Assembly: GCA_021795275.1 (NCBI GenBank)
Contig: JAJYPO010000040.1
Span: 1 to 14,978, forward strand
Direction: 5' to 3'
Origin: Nitrospirota bacterium
Lineage (GTDB): Bacteria; Nitrospirota_A; Leptospirillia; Leptospirillales; Leptospirillaceae
DNA length: 14,978 nucleotides
This document shows positions 7,896 through 13,701 of this stretch, one piece after another (position 1 is the first letter of the stretch; every line of letters starts with the position of its first letter). Below the pieces are notes generated by a model. It searched no databases. It saw only the letters and a program-made list of their open reading frames with translations, and was not told the origin of the DNA. The position numbers and the translations under genes were made by a program.

Positions 7896-8522
7896 TCATT
7901 TGTTTCGGGCAATCTGACCCCGATACCGGGAGAGGAAGAGGTTCATCTTTATCCTGTCGAGGGTGGAGAGCGGGAGAATCCGGCGCCAGGCCAAAAGAAC
8001 GATCGGATCCCTGAAGCGGGACTTTACAAGGATCACGGCATAGCCGATTTTCTGCTGCTGCGAAAATCCATCGGATGAAGCATCACTGCTGGCAATGCCG
8101 TGGAGAGTGGCCAATGATGCCGGAGTCATACGGGTGGGGTCATAAAAAATAATGACGTTACCGCGGTGGATGACATTGACAATTGTGCAGGGTGACAGCT
8201 GGGCATATCCCAGATCGTTCCGCGAAATATAGGTATGGGTCATCAGTCCCGAACTGGGAGGGTTTGAGTTGTAATGAAAAGCCCGGCACTGGTCAGGATC
8301 AGGGGTCATCTGGTGGCCCTGTTCGGGATAGCGAAGAATTCCCGACCGGATCGGTTTGAAGGGCTGGTTGCTCCCTCCCCCAAAGGAGCCCATCATCGGC
8401 ATGAAGGGGTTTCCTCCCGGATTCACCCCGTTTGAACTGTCCGCCCACAGAGGTTGCGCTCCCTTGAAAAAAAAGGTGAGAAGCGTTAGGAATAGAAGAA
8501 TTATGACTCCCGGCCGTTTCAC
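7896..8522 (-). CDS. Exported DUF3105-like protein
   Basis: About 208 residues if read from GTG 8522. This start gives a classic signal peptide: MKRPG, then a hydrophobic run to LWADS, with likely cleavage after LWA. The body resembles the DUF3105 family: a Tyr strand followed by NPPSSG (87-92, family PPTSGPH), and then VIHRGNVIIFYDP (117-129), matching the family VH-LEHG-VVI-Y-P. The family's LEHG is replaced by IHRG, and the His after PPtSG is not at the usual place. DUF3105 has no assigned biochemical function. The start is uncertain: GGAGG sits directly against the GTG (too close), and in-frame ATGs at 8591 (no ribosome site) and 8627 (GGGAGG 11 nt upstream) would give longer basic N-termini that overlap the divergent gene. 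The C-terminus is Arg-rich. Confidence 0.65.
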   Translation of the reverse strand: MKRPGVIILLFLTLLTFFFKGAQPLWADSSNGVNPGGNPFMPMMGSFGGGSNQPFKPIRSGILRYPEQGHQMTPDPDQCRAFHYNSNPPSSGLMTHTYISRNDLGYAQLSPCTIVNVIHRGNVIIFYDPTRMTPASLATLHGIASSDASSDGFSQQQKIGYAVILVKSRFRDPIVLLAWRRILPLSTLDRIKMNLFLSRYRGQIARNK

Positions 8523-8576
8523 CCTCCGTTTTTCCCCTGCCAATGAAGGGAAAAAACGGAAGAAAAAACCCTTCTC

Positions 8577-8592
8577 AAAGGAGCTTCTCATT
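8577..8592 (+). promoter_or_regulatory. Ribosome binding site deciding an ATT start
   Basis: AAAGGAG (8577-8583) is followed after 6 nt by ATT at 8590. No ATG, GTG or TTG lies in frame at a usable distance, while translation from the ATT gives an ideal signal peptide beginning MKKTFALRSL. Confidence 0.5.
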
Positions 8593-9120
8593 AAAAAAAC
8601 ATTCGCTCTTCGAAGTCTTTTTGTCATGGTGCTTCTTGCCTCCCTTCTTCTCCCGAGTGGCCCCGGAAGATCAACCGCAGTGTTTGCCGATGCCCTTCCA
8701 GACATCTTCGGAGAGTATATACCGGGGGCGGTTCCGGGTTCCAATGCCCCCTACTCCTTTGGCCAGGGATGGGGAGCCGGGGTGGACTGGAACGCCTTCG
8801 TCACCGGTTCCCTATTCGTGCGCGGCGGTATCCAGGTCGTCAATTTCGTCGCTCCCGGTATTTTTCTTCTGCCCATTTCCGCCGGGGCAGGGTACCGTTT
8901 CACCGAAGGATCTCCGGGGGACTTCTACGGTGTCGCAGATATAGGGATCGCGCCATCCTTCTATCCAGGAAGCTCTTCGACCCAGTCCTATTATGACATC
9001 GGAGTCGGTTACTCCTTTACGAGGGTCTTCGCCGAATTCAAAATTGCCATCATTCCTGGAACAAACTACGGAAACGGGACCTTCCTCTACTTCCCGCTGG
9101 CACTGGGATTCCATCTCTGA
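8590..9120 (+). CDS. Probable outer-membrane beta-barrel protein (ATT start proposed)
   Basis: Read from ATT 8590 this is a 176-residue exported protein. It has a basic start (MKKT), a hydrophobic core (LFVMVLLASLLL) and cleavage near VFADA (about 35). The mature part is rich in Gly, Tyr, Phe and Ser with alternating strands (FVTGSLFVRGGIQVVNF, PISAGAGYRF, YGVADIGIAPSF, YYDIGVGYSF, FLYFPLALGF). It ends FPLALGFHL, the pattern of a small outer-membrane barrel. I cannot name the family. Alternative starts are ATG 8504, which adds 29 very basic residues and overlaps the divergent gene, and ATG 8626, which cuts into the signal peptide. It diverges from the DUF3105-like gene with at most about 70 nt between starts, so the two may share a control region. 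Confidence 0.7.
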   Translation: MKKTFALRSLFVMVLLASLLLPSGPGRSTAVFADALPDIFGEYIPGAVPGSNAPYSFGQGWGAGVDWNAFVTGSLFVRGGIQVVNFVAPGIFLLPISAGAGYRFTEGSPGDFYGVADIGIAPSFYPGSSSTQSYYDIGVGYSFTRVFAEFKIAIIPGTNYGNGTFLYFPLALGFHL

Positions 9121-9259
9121 CCCGTCTTCCGGCGGAGATCCTGTTCTCAGGAGGATCCCTCAGGACTCTCAGGTTTCCTATAGACTTGAATAATGAAACA
9201 AATCGACGCTTTGGAAAACCTCTTCCCCGGGCATTACCCACCCCTATTCCTGGGATCAT

Positions 9260-9289
9260 TTGACAGGACCCGACATTCCCCGTTAGAAT
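9260..9289 (+). promoter_or_regulatory. Sigma70-type promoter of the zinc-ribbon gene
   Basis: TTGACA (9260-9265) and TAGAAT (9284-9289) are separated by 18 nt. Transcription should start near 9296, about 24 nt before the ATG at 9320. The -35 is a perfect match and the -10 matches 5 of 6. Confidence 0.65.
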
Positions 9290-9319
9290 TTGATACGCAC
9301 CAAAGAAAGCGAGGCGTTT

Positions 9320-9499
9320 ATGCAGAATGCAAAAACGTTCCTTGTCGAGTGCGAGATTTGTGACCGGGTTTCAACCGTGACATCCAGTCGGGAAGCGGGA
9401 TTATACATCTGCTCGTCTTGCTGGAATGATTTCAAGGAACTGGCTCACCACACCCTCAAGGAACAAGATCCACAATCCGGCCACCCCGAACGTTCCTAG
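9320..9499 (+). CDS. Small zinc-ribbon-like protein (59 residues)
   Basis: This is a 59-residue protein with two CXXC knuckles: C11-E-I-C14 and C31-S-S-C34, separated by 16 residues. That spacing fits a small zinc ribbon. The rest is polar, with a His/Lys/Glu-rich tail. I do not recognise a named family; such proteins are often nucleic-acid or protein-interaction modules. ATG 9320 is chosen because GAGG lies 7 nt upstream (GAGGCGTTTATG) and a good promoter sits just before it. An in-frame TTG at 9290 would overlap the transcription start. Its TAG stop shares the tetramer CTAG (9496-9499) with the stop of the facing pseudopilin gene, so the two coding regions overlap tail to tail by 4 nt. Confidence 0.75.
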   Translation: MQNAKTFLVECEICDRVSTVTSSREAGLYICSSCWNDFKELAHHTLKEQDPQSGHPERS

Positions 9500-10227
9500 T
9501 TCCCGGTGGACCCGGATCCCTCCGGGATTTCATTTCCCCCTCCCTGATTTTGATTAAGCGTCGTCTGAGGTATCTGGACCTCTTCAAAAAAAATCCTCTT
9601 TTTCCCTTTGGCATCCACAACGACAATATCGAATCTTGTTAATAGCGGAAGCGCATGGCTTTGAATCGAATTCCAACGGTCAGTCCAGAGCATTCCGTCG
9701 AAATACCGGATTCTGAGAGACCAGACATGTCCTAGAAGCTTTTCGGGAATGACAGCCTGGGTCCCGTAGGAAAGAAGATTGGTATTCTGTTCGTGGACAA
9801 GGGTAAAGAGATCAGAGCCAGAGCTCTTGAAGAGAAGATACTGGATCCCTTCGAGATGGGAAACGGGAGAGGATTGGCTCAGCCGTGTCTGGGCCAGAGT
9901 CGTGAAAAGAAGGGAGTCCGTCTCCCTGTTGTGTTCCCTGTTGGGAAAGCCGATGAAGGTTGTCAAAGGATCATTCGGATTCAGATAGGCTCCCAGAAGT
10001 TCTTCACGCAACAGATACCGGATGATTTCCATCTTTCGTTCAAAGCGGCTTCCGGAATCAACCGAGGCGATTGTCCGTTCGGTCTGGTGAATCGCCACGA
10101 AAAGAAGGCCCAAGATGACCGAAAGGATCCCGAAGGCAACCAGCACTTCCATCAGGGTAAATCCCGCATCGGAGGATTCGGGGGCGCCTGAAGGCCCCGG
10201 AAGGGGCTCAGGGGATGTTTGAGACAT
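9496..10227 (-). CDS. GspJ/PilW-like pseudopilin (prepilin-type N-terminal methylation motif)
   Basis: This 243-residue pseudopilin carries the prepilin peptidase site DAG|FTLMEVLVAFGILSVI: cleavage would follow G22, and the glutamate at +5 is present. The size and the long polar beta-rich C-terminal part fit GspJ, a minor pseudopilin of the type II secretion tip, although type IV pilus PilW-type minor pilins look similar. The 22-residue leader is long and Pro-rich (family leaders are often 6-15), and I see no better start. The ATG overlaps the end of the GspI-like gene by 20 nt. The C-terminal tail is Gly/Asn/Ser-rich. It is the last of three pseudopilin genes; no GspK follows, because a plus-strand gene meets it at the stop codon. 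Confidence 0.85.
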   Translation of the reverse strand: MSQTSPEPLPGPSGAPESSDAGFTLMEVLVAFGILSVILGLLFVAIHQTERTIASVDSGSRFERKMEIIRYLLREELLGAYLNPNDPLTTFIGFPNREHNRETDSLLFTTLAQTRLSQSSPVSHLEGIQYLLFKSSGSDLFTLVHEQNTNLLSYGTQAVIPEKLLGHVWSLRIRYFDGMLWTDRWNSIQSHALPLLTRFDIVVVDAKGKKRIFFEEVQIPQTTLNQNQGGGNEIPEGSGSTGN

Positions 10228-10597
10228 AAGTCACCAGGGAGAAGGAGCGGGCTTCTGGGCCCGTACCATGCCGGACGGTCAGTCGAACTTGCCGGACGAT
10301 GGGAAGTGGGGAGGATGAGACGACCTCGACCCATCGGTAGTCACGATAGGGCGGTTTGAAGCGCCCCGTCAGGGTTCCTGGTGGAACGAATCCACGAGCT
10401 ACGATTTCAGCAAGCTTCATGTTCGCAAGATCGACCATCCGAACCCTGAGCCGGACCTCATCGTTCAACCGGACAGTCTGGGCGCGGGCGGCAAGAAGGG
10501 TCAGCACTGCCACTGAAAAGATGAAGAGGGCGACCATGACTTCGATCAGAGTAAACCCACCGTCTTTCCCCTTTTCCACCCGGGCCTTACTAGTCAC
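10208..10597 (-). CDS. GspI/PilV-like pseudopilin
   Basis: This protein of about 129 residues has the prepilin site DGG|FTLIEVMVALFIFSVAVL, followed by LLAARAQ and a short beta domain. Its length matches GspI (about 120-130), a minor pseudopilin that starts the tip complex with GspJ and GspK. GTG 10597 is preferred because GAGG lies 6 nt upstream, inside the end of the GspH-like gene. ATG 10603 (two codons earlier) touches that GAGG and is less likely. The frame remains open to 10678 but has no support there. The gene overlaps its neighbours on both sides (8 nt with gspH-like, 20 nt with gspJ-like), so the three should be translated as a unit. Confidence 0.84.
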   Translation of the reverse strand: MTSKARVEKGKDGGFTLIEVMVALFIFSVAVLTLLAARAQTVRLNDEVRLRVRMVDLANMKLAEIVARGFVPPGTLTGRFKPPYRDYRWVEVVSSSPLPIVRQVRLTVRHGTGPEARSFSLVTYVSNIP

Positions 10598-11168
10598 CGT
10601 CATCCTCAAGTGATGGGATTTCCCCGGCAGGGGGCCCGTAAAAGGGGGGCAACTTTTCCTCCCGGTATTCTCCGGCAAAGACCTGAATTCGCCCCGTAAT
10701 GGGACGAATAACGATTGTCAACCGTCCGCCCTTCCGGCCGGTCAGGAAAATTGTCGTGGATTCCACTGATCCGCTTGGAAAAAACTGTGTGAAGGTCTTT
10801 CCGTCAGTCACCTTTCCTTCATGAAGGACTTTGACTTGAGAGAGGTGGATCCCCTTAGGCAAGCGATAGCCCTTAAGTTCCGGGCCGCCGAGTGAGAGCA
10901 GGTTGCCGGAGGGAGCGAGCTCGCTTGCGGATAGGCGCCCCCGATCCAGGTCATATTCAAGACGAACCATCCGTTGTCTCGAAATAGCCTCCCACTGGAG
11001 TTCACGGATTTCCCTTACGATCCTTCTTGTCATCCCGGCAAGAGTCGAGGATTTGTGAAAGGAGAGTTTTGGTGCAATGATCAGGGCCACAAGAGTGATG
11101 AGGAAGAGAACCACCATGATTTCGAGAAGAGTGAATCCTGCAGACGAAAAACGTCTTCCATGGCTCAT
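10590..11168 (-). CDS. GspH/FimT-like pseudopilin
   Basis: This 192-residue protein has an 11-residue leader and prepilin site SAG|FTLLEIMVVLFLITLVAL with the +5 glutamate. A helix with R-I-REIRELQWEAI and RQRMVRLEYD follows, typical of the GspH/FimT fold. The central region YRLPKGIHL and QFFPSGSVESTTIFL matches the GspH C-terminal beta domain (family 'F-p-G-s-g-G-i-L'). It would be processed by a prepilin peptidase (PilD/GspO) not seen here and act in a type II secretion or pilus tip. GCGAGGG lies 7 nt before the ATG. The start is only 29 nt downstream of a strong terminator hairpin, so its expression probably depends on read-through or an unseen promoter. Confidence 0.86.
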   Translation of the reverse strand: MSHGRRFSSAGFTLLEIMVVLFLITLVALIIAPKLSFHKSSTLAGMTRRIVREIRELQWEAISRQRMVRLEYDLDRGRLSASELAPSGNLLSLGGPELKGYRLPKGIHLSQVKVLHEGKVTDGKTFTQFFPSGSVESTTIFLTGRKGGRLTIVIRPITGRIQVFAGEYREEKLPPFYGPPAGEIPSLEDDGD

Positions 11169-11197
11169 GGATTATCCCTCGCCGGGATTGATGGACG

Positions 11198-11233
11198 AAA
11201 AAAAAGGAGAACCCCTTTCGGGGCTCTCCTTTT
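11198..11233 (-). terminator. Intrinsic terminator downstream of csp (bidirectional potential)
   Basis: On the minus strand the stem is AAAAGGAGA-G-CCCC (11233 to 11220 side) pairing with GGGG-T-TCTCCTTTT. This gives 14 pairs including one G-U, with a GAAA tetraloop (11219-11216), followed by a run of eight T (11205-11198). It is a textbook Rho-independent terminator for csp. The plus strand also has the hairpin but only four T. Confidence 0.88.
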
Positions 11234-11274
11234 GATAATAGTATCAAAAGAGTATGTATAATGACTTTTGATCC
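11198..11274 (-). promoter_or_regulatory. Putative transcription attenuator between csp and the pseudopilin genes
   Basis: Four minus-strand segments can pair in exclusive ways. Segment 1 is ATCAAAAG (11272-11265), segment 2 is CTTTTGATA (11250-11242), segment 3 starts TATCAAAAG and continues into GGAGA (11237-11225), and segment 4 is TCTCCTTTT (11210-11202). Pair 1:2 has 8 bp, 2:3 has 9 bp with a 4-nt loop, and 3:4 is the terminator. Forming 2:3 removes AAAAG from the terminator arm. The pairings are seen in the sequence; the regulatory role is inferred. Confidence 0.5.
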
Positions 11275-11363
11275 TTGCCGTTCTTTTCAACCTTAAGGTA
11301 CTGTTATTACCTAGATGATAAAAGACGCCTCAGGAACATCAGTCTTACACCCTCCTCGACAGC

Positions 11364-11564
11364 CTAATCTTTGGTGACGTTGGCCGCCTGCGGTCCCTTC
11401 GGGCCCTGGGTGATCTCAAACTCCACAGCCTGTCCTTCGTCGAGGGTCTTGAAACCCTGCGTCTGGATGGCAGAATAGTGAACGAAGATGTCCTCACCGT
11501 TCTCCTGGGAGATGAACCCGTAACCCTTGTTGGCGTTGAACCATTTGACTTTACCTTTTGCCAT
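11364..11564 (-). CDS. CspA-family cold-shock protein
   Basis: This is a 66-residue single cold-shock (OB-fold) domain that binds single-stranded RNA and DNA. RNP1 is KGYGFIS (13-19) and RNP2 is DIFVHYSA (25-32). The start [11 protein letters not shown] and the end [11 protein letters not shown] are standard. GGAGG lies 7 nt before the ATG. A strong sigma70 promoter sits about 110 nt upstream, so the mRNA has a long leader, as is common for cold-shock genes. The downstream terminator can be disrupted by an alternative hairpin, and three pseudopilin genes follow. Family members melt RNA hairpins and act as antiterminators in E. coli, so self-controlled read-through is possible but inferred. 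Which Csp paralogue this is cannot be read from one copy. Confidence 0.96.
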   Translation of the reverse strand: MAKGKVKWFNANKGYGFISQENGEDIFVHYSAIQTQGFKTLDEGQAVEFEITQGPKGPQAANVTKD

Positions 11565-11679
11565 GCGAATACCTCCGGTTGAAACAATTATTGTTACTTT
11601 GCATGGGGATGTATCCTTTTAGCAATGCCCCCTCAGGAACAATTACTTCAGATATCCTTTATAGGTCCCCACATTCGGT

Positions 11680-11708
11680 ATTTTATATCTTCCATTCATG
11701 CTTGTCAA
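11680..11708 (-). promoter_or_regulatory. Sigma70-type promoter of csp
   Basis: On the minus strand TTGACA (11708-11703) and TAAAAT (11685-11680) are separated by exactly 17 nt. Transcription should start near 11673, leaving a leader of about 108 nt before the csp ATG. The promoter lies between the mltD-like stop and csp, so csp is transcribed on its own. Confidence 0.75.
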
Positions 11709-11775
11709 GAGAATCGGGAAGAGTCCTAAGCTTAGAGGAGGTCTCGAAGGGAGAAGTCCCTCTGAGGCCAAGAAT

Positions 11776-13188
11776 CTATCGAGAAGGGATCATGATATGA
11801 TCACCTACCCTCAGGATTCGGGAGGAGCGAAGATGGTTCTTCGCCAGTATCTCCCTTACCGAAGTTCGGTAATGATGGGCAAGAAGGTAAAGCGAGTCAC
11901 CCCGTCTGATCCGGTGGTCGATCCATCCAGCATAGCGGTGGTGAGAGAATCTCCTTGACGCCAGACGAACCGAGCGAGTGTTCCCGGTGACAGGAATGAC
12001 CAGCTTTTGCCGAAGGCTGAGGTGACGGGAGGAGAGATGGTTGACGGCAATCAACTCCCGAAGGGGAACATGAAACCTGTGCGCAATGGACCAAAGCGAG
12101 TCTCCTGACTCGACCCGGTACACCGGAACATCCGGATTGATGGCGGTCGCTGGAAGCGAAGACAGACGTTTTGAAAATCCCTTTTCCAGTCCGACGGGAA
12201 CATTGACGGTCACGGAGGCCAGTCTGGGCGGGGTCGCCCACCGGATGAACTGGGGATTGTACACGAGAAACTCCGGGACGGACATGTTCATGGCCCTGGC
12301 CAACCTCCGGATTTCAACGGAGCGATGGATTGCCTTCTGTCGGACAATAACCGCAGGATGGTAGGCAAGGTCCGTGAATCCATATCTGGCGGGATTTTTT
12401 GCAATCGTCATGGCCGCGATCAGCTTGGGGATATAATTGCGTGTTTCCGAGGAAAATTCACGTGTCTGGCGAAGCTTCCAGTAATTTTTGGTCCCGGCCC
12501 GCGAAACCGCATTGGCCACACGTCCTTCACCAGCGTTGTAGGCGGCGAGAGCAAGTTCCCACGAATCAAATTCGTCATGAAGATCCTTCAGATACTGCGC
12601 AGCCGAGCGAGTGGCCAAGATCGGATCCCGCCTCTGATCGATCCAATAGTTGACCTTGAGTCCGTACTTGACACCTGTTCCCCGCATAAACTGCCAAAGT
12701 CCTGCCGCCCCCGTCCTCGAATAGGCCCTTGCGCTGAAGCCGCTCTCTATCAGGGAGACATAGGCCAAGTCCTCTGGAAGTCCCATCTCCCGGAATGTTT
12801 GCTGGATATAGGGAAGGTACTCGTGTGATCGCTCGAGCCATTCCTTGAAACGCCGGTGGTCCGCATACTGGAAATAGTCGATATAGAGCTGAATGCTCGG
12901 ATCATCCGGGGTGATGGGGAAGAGAACAGGAGCAGAAGTTTTTTCAGCGACTGGCGGGGGAACGGTGGAGGAGGAAGGAGAGATCGGAGCTGGCGGGGCC
13001 ACAGCCTTGGTTTCCGGATGAGAAGTCAAGGGAAAGTTCCGTGAAAGGAGTGGCAGAGCCGTTTTTTTATTTTTTGACATGGGAGAGTTTGTTGATGGGG
13101 GCGCCGCAACCTGTGTCGCGCAGGCTGAAAGAGCAATCAGGGCAAAACAGGCCCCTCCACAAACAAACTTTCTCTTGAGTAAATGCAT
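11776..13188 (-). CDS. mltD: MltD-like membrane-bound lytic murein transglycosylase (SLT + two LysM)
   Basis: This 470-residue lipoprotein should cut peptidoglycan between MurNAc and GlcNAc, forming 1,6-anhydro ends. The signal peptide MHLLKRKFVCGG... ends in lipobox LSAC. A Pro/Ser-rich linker follows (about 35-90), then the SLT domain with SLIESGF (catalytic Glu), SRTGAAGLWQFM and AAYNAGEGRV. Two LysM domains close the protein: VYRVESGDSLWSIAHRFHV...KLVIPV and the last 45 residues, HRIRRGDSLYLLAHHY...HIMIPS. Architecture and length fit MltD. ATG 13188 has AGGAGG 4 nt upstream; the adjacent in-frame GTG 13191 would be only 1 nt from that site. Its promoter is not obvious in the long upstream gap, and it ends about 65 nt before the csp promoter. 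Confidence 0.93.
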   Translation of the reverse strand: MHLLKRKFVCGGACFALIALSACATQVAAPPSTNSPMSKNKKTALPLLSRNFPLTSHPETKAVAPPAPISPSSSTVPPPVAEKTSAPVLFPITPDDPSIQLYIDYFQYADHRRFKEWLERSHEYLPYIQQTFREMGLPEDLAYVSLIESGFSARAYSRTGAAGLWQFMRGTGVKYGLKVNYWIDQRRDPILATRSAAQYLKDLHDEFDSWELALAAYNAGEGRVANAVSRAGTKNYWKLRQTREFSSETRNYIPKLIAAMTIAKNPARYGFTDLAYHPAVIVRQKAIHRSVEIRRLARAMNMSVPEFLVYNPQFIRWATPPRLASVTVNVPVGLEKGFSKRLSSLPATAINPDVPVYRVESGDSLWSIAHRFHVPLRELIAVNHLSSRHLSLRQKLVIPVTGNTRSVRLASRRFSHHRYAGWIDHRIRRGDSLYLLAHHYRTSVREILAKNHLRSSRILRVGDHIMIPSR

Positions 13189-13560
13189 CACGCCTCCTTG
13201 ACGAAACCGGAAAACCGGATCAAGACTTCGGACAGATTCCGGCCGAACAAGAATCCAGGAATGTCCAGGGGCATCCTGTCGAAACCCCGACTTTGACCTC
13301 CACCTTCCGAAGACCCGTCAGGCCCTTGAAGGATCCAGAAAAGAATTCATAGTGGCAATTAGCAATACTCCAGCCGGAGGAGATGAATGAAGCCTCCATT
13401 CCTGGGGATATTTCCGATGCGAAGTGTACACGATCAATGATCACATTTCAAATATTTCTTCGGTTTTTTTGCCAAAGTTCTCAAGGCCTCCACTTCAGGA
13501 GACTCCCGAAACGATTTTCCCCGGAGAGAGGACGCCCTTTCGGTTTGGGAAAATTCCCAC
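13189..13560. other. Non-coding stretch between mltD and the crp promoter
   Basis: These 372 nt separate two divergent genes and should hold the mltD promoter, but I find no box pair with good spacing. Visible structure includes CCGGAAAACCGG near the mltD ribosome site and TTCGG/CCGAA around 13228-13248. Just before the crp promoter, ATTTTCCC (13514-13521) pairs with GGGAAAAT (13547-13554), and CCGAAA (13506-13511) pairs with TTTCGG (13538-13543). These two pairs cross each other. I see no known riboswitch or RNA gene. Confidence 0.4.
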
Positions 13561-13566
13561 TATACT
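13546..13566 (+). promoter_or_regulatory. Candidate crp promoter -10 with adjoining palindromic operator
   Basis: TATACT (13561-13566) is a good -10 box. Directly upstream lies the inverted repeat TGGGAA-AA-TTCCCA (13546-13559), occupying the spacer. No good -35 is present, as expected for a promoter that depends on or is controlled by a bound regulator. Transcription near 13573 would leave a leader of about 125 nt before TTG 13698. Confidence 0.4.
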
Positions 13567-13629
13567 TTTAGGTGAGCCGTTCGAAGAGTCCGGCCGGCCA
13601 GATCTTCAATTGTCCACCAGAAGGAGAGG

Positions 13630-13701
13630 TTGACCCTGCCCATGCCAGGAACGAAAAAATCCATCCCTGTCCCACCCTCTCCCGGGAGTGGTGTCCATTG
13701 A
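13630..13701 (+). CDS. Possible upstream leader ORF of the Crp/Fnr gene (23 codons)
   Basis: AAGGAGAGG (13621-13629) runs directly up to TTG 13630 and lies 12 nt before ATG 13642 in the same frame. The small ORF reads MTLPMPGTKK... and is Pro/Ser-rich. Its TGA (13699-13701) overlaps the proposed TTG start of the regulator (13698). It may serve only to couple translation. Short length and weak start spacing keep confidence low. Confidence 0.25.
   Translation: MTLPMPGTKKSIPVPPSPGSGVH

Noticed and set aside
7322..7912. 196-codon minus-strand frame overlapping the unknown gene at 7099-7722
   Set aside because: Composition is low in hydrophobic core residues and rich in Gly/Pro/Arg/Ser, like a shadow frame. 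I considered a frameshift joining it to the 7099 gene but found no supporting continuity.
13220..13444. 74-codon minus-strand ORF between mltD and crp
   Set aside because: No ribosome site before its ATG or internal ATG, no motif, and it lies in what should be the mltD promoter region. It could be real but I cannot support it.
13430..13452. TGATCACATTT resembling half of a CRP site
   Set aside because: The partner half-site at N6 spacing is missing; no full TGTGA-N6-TCACA site was found in the window.
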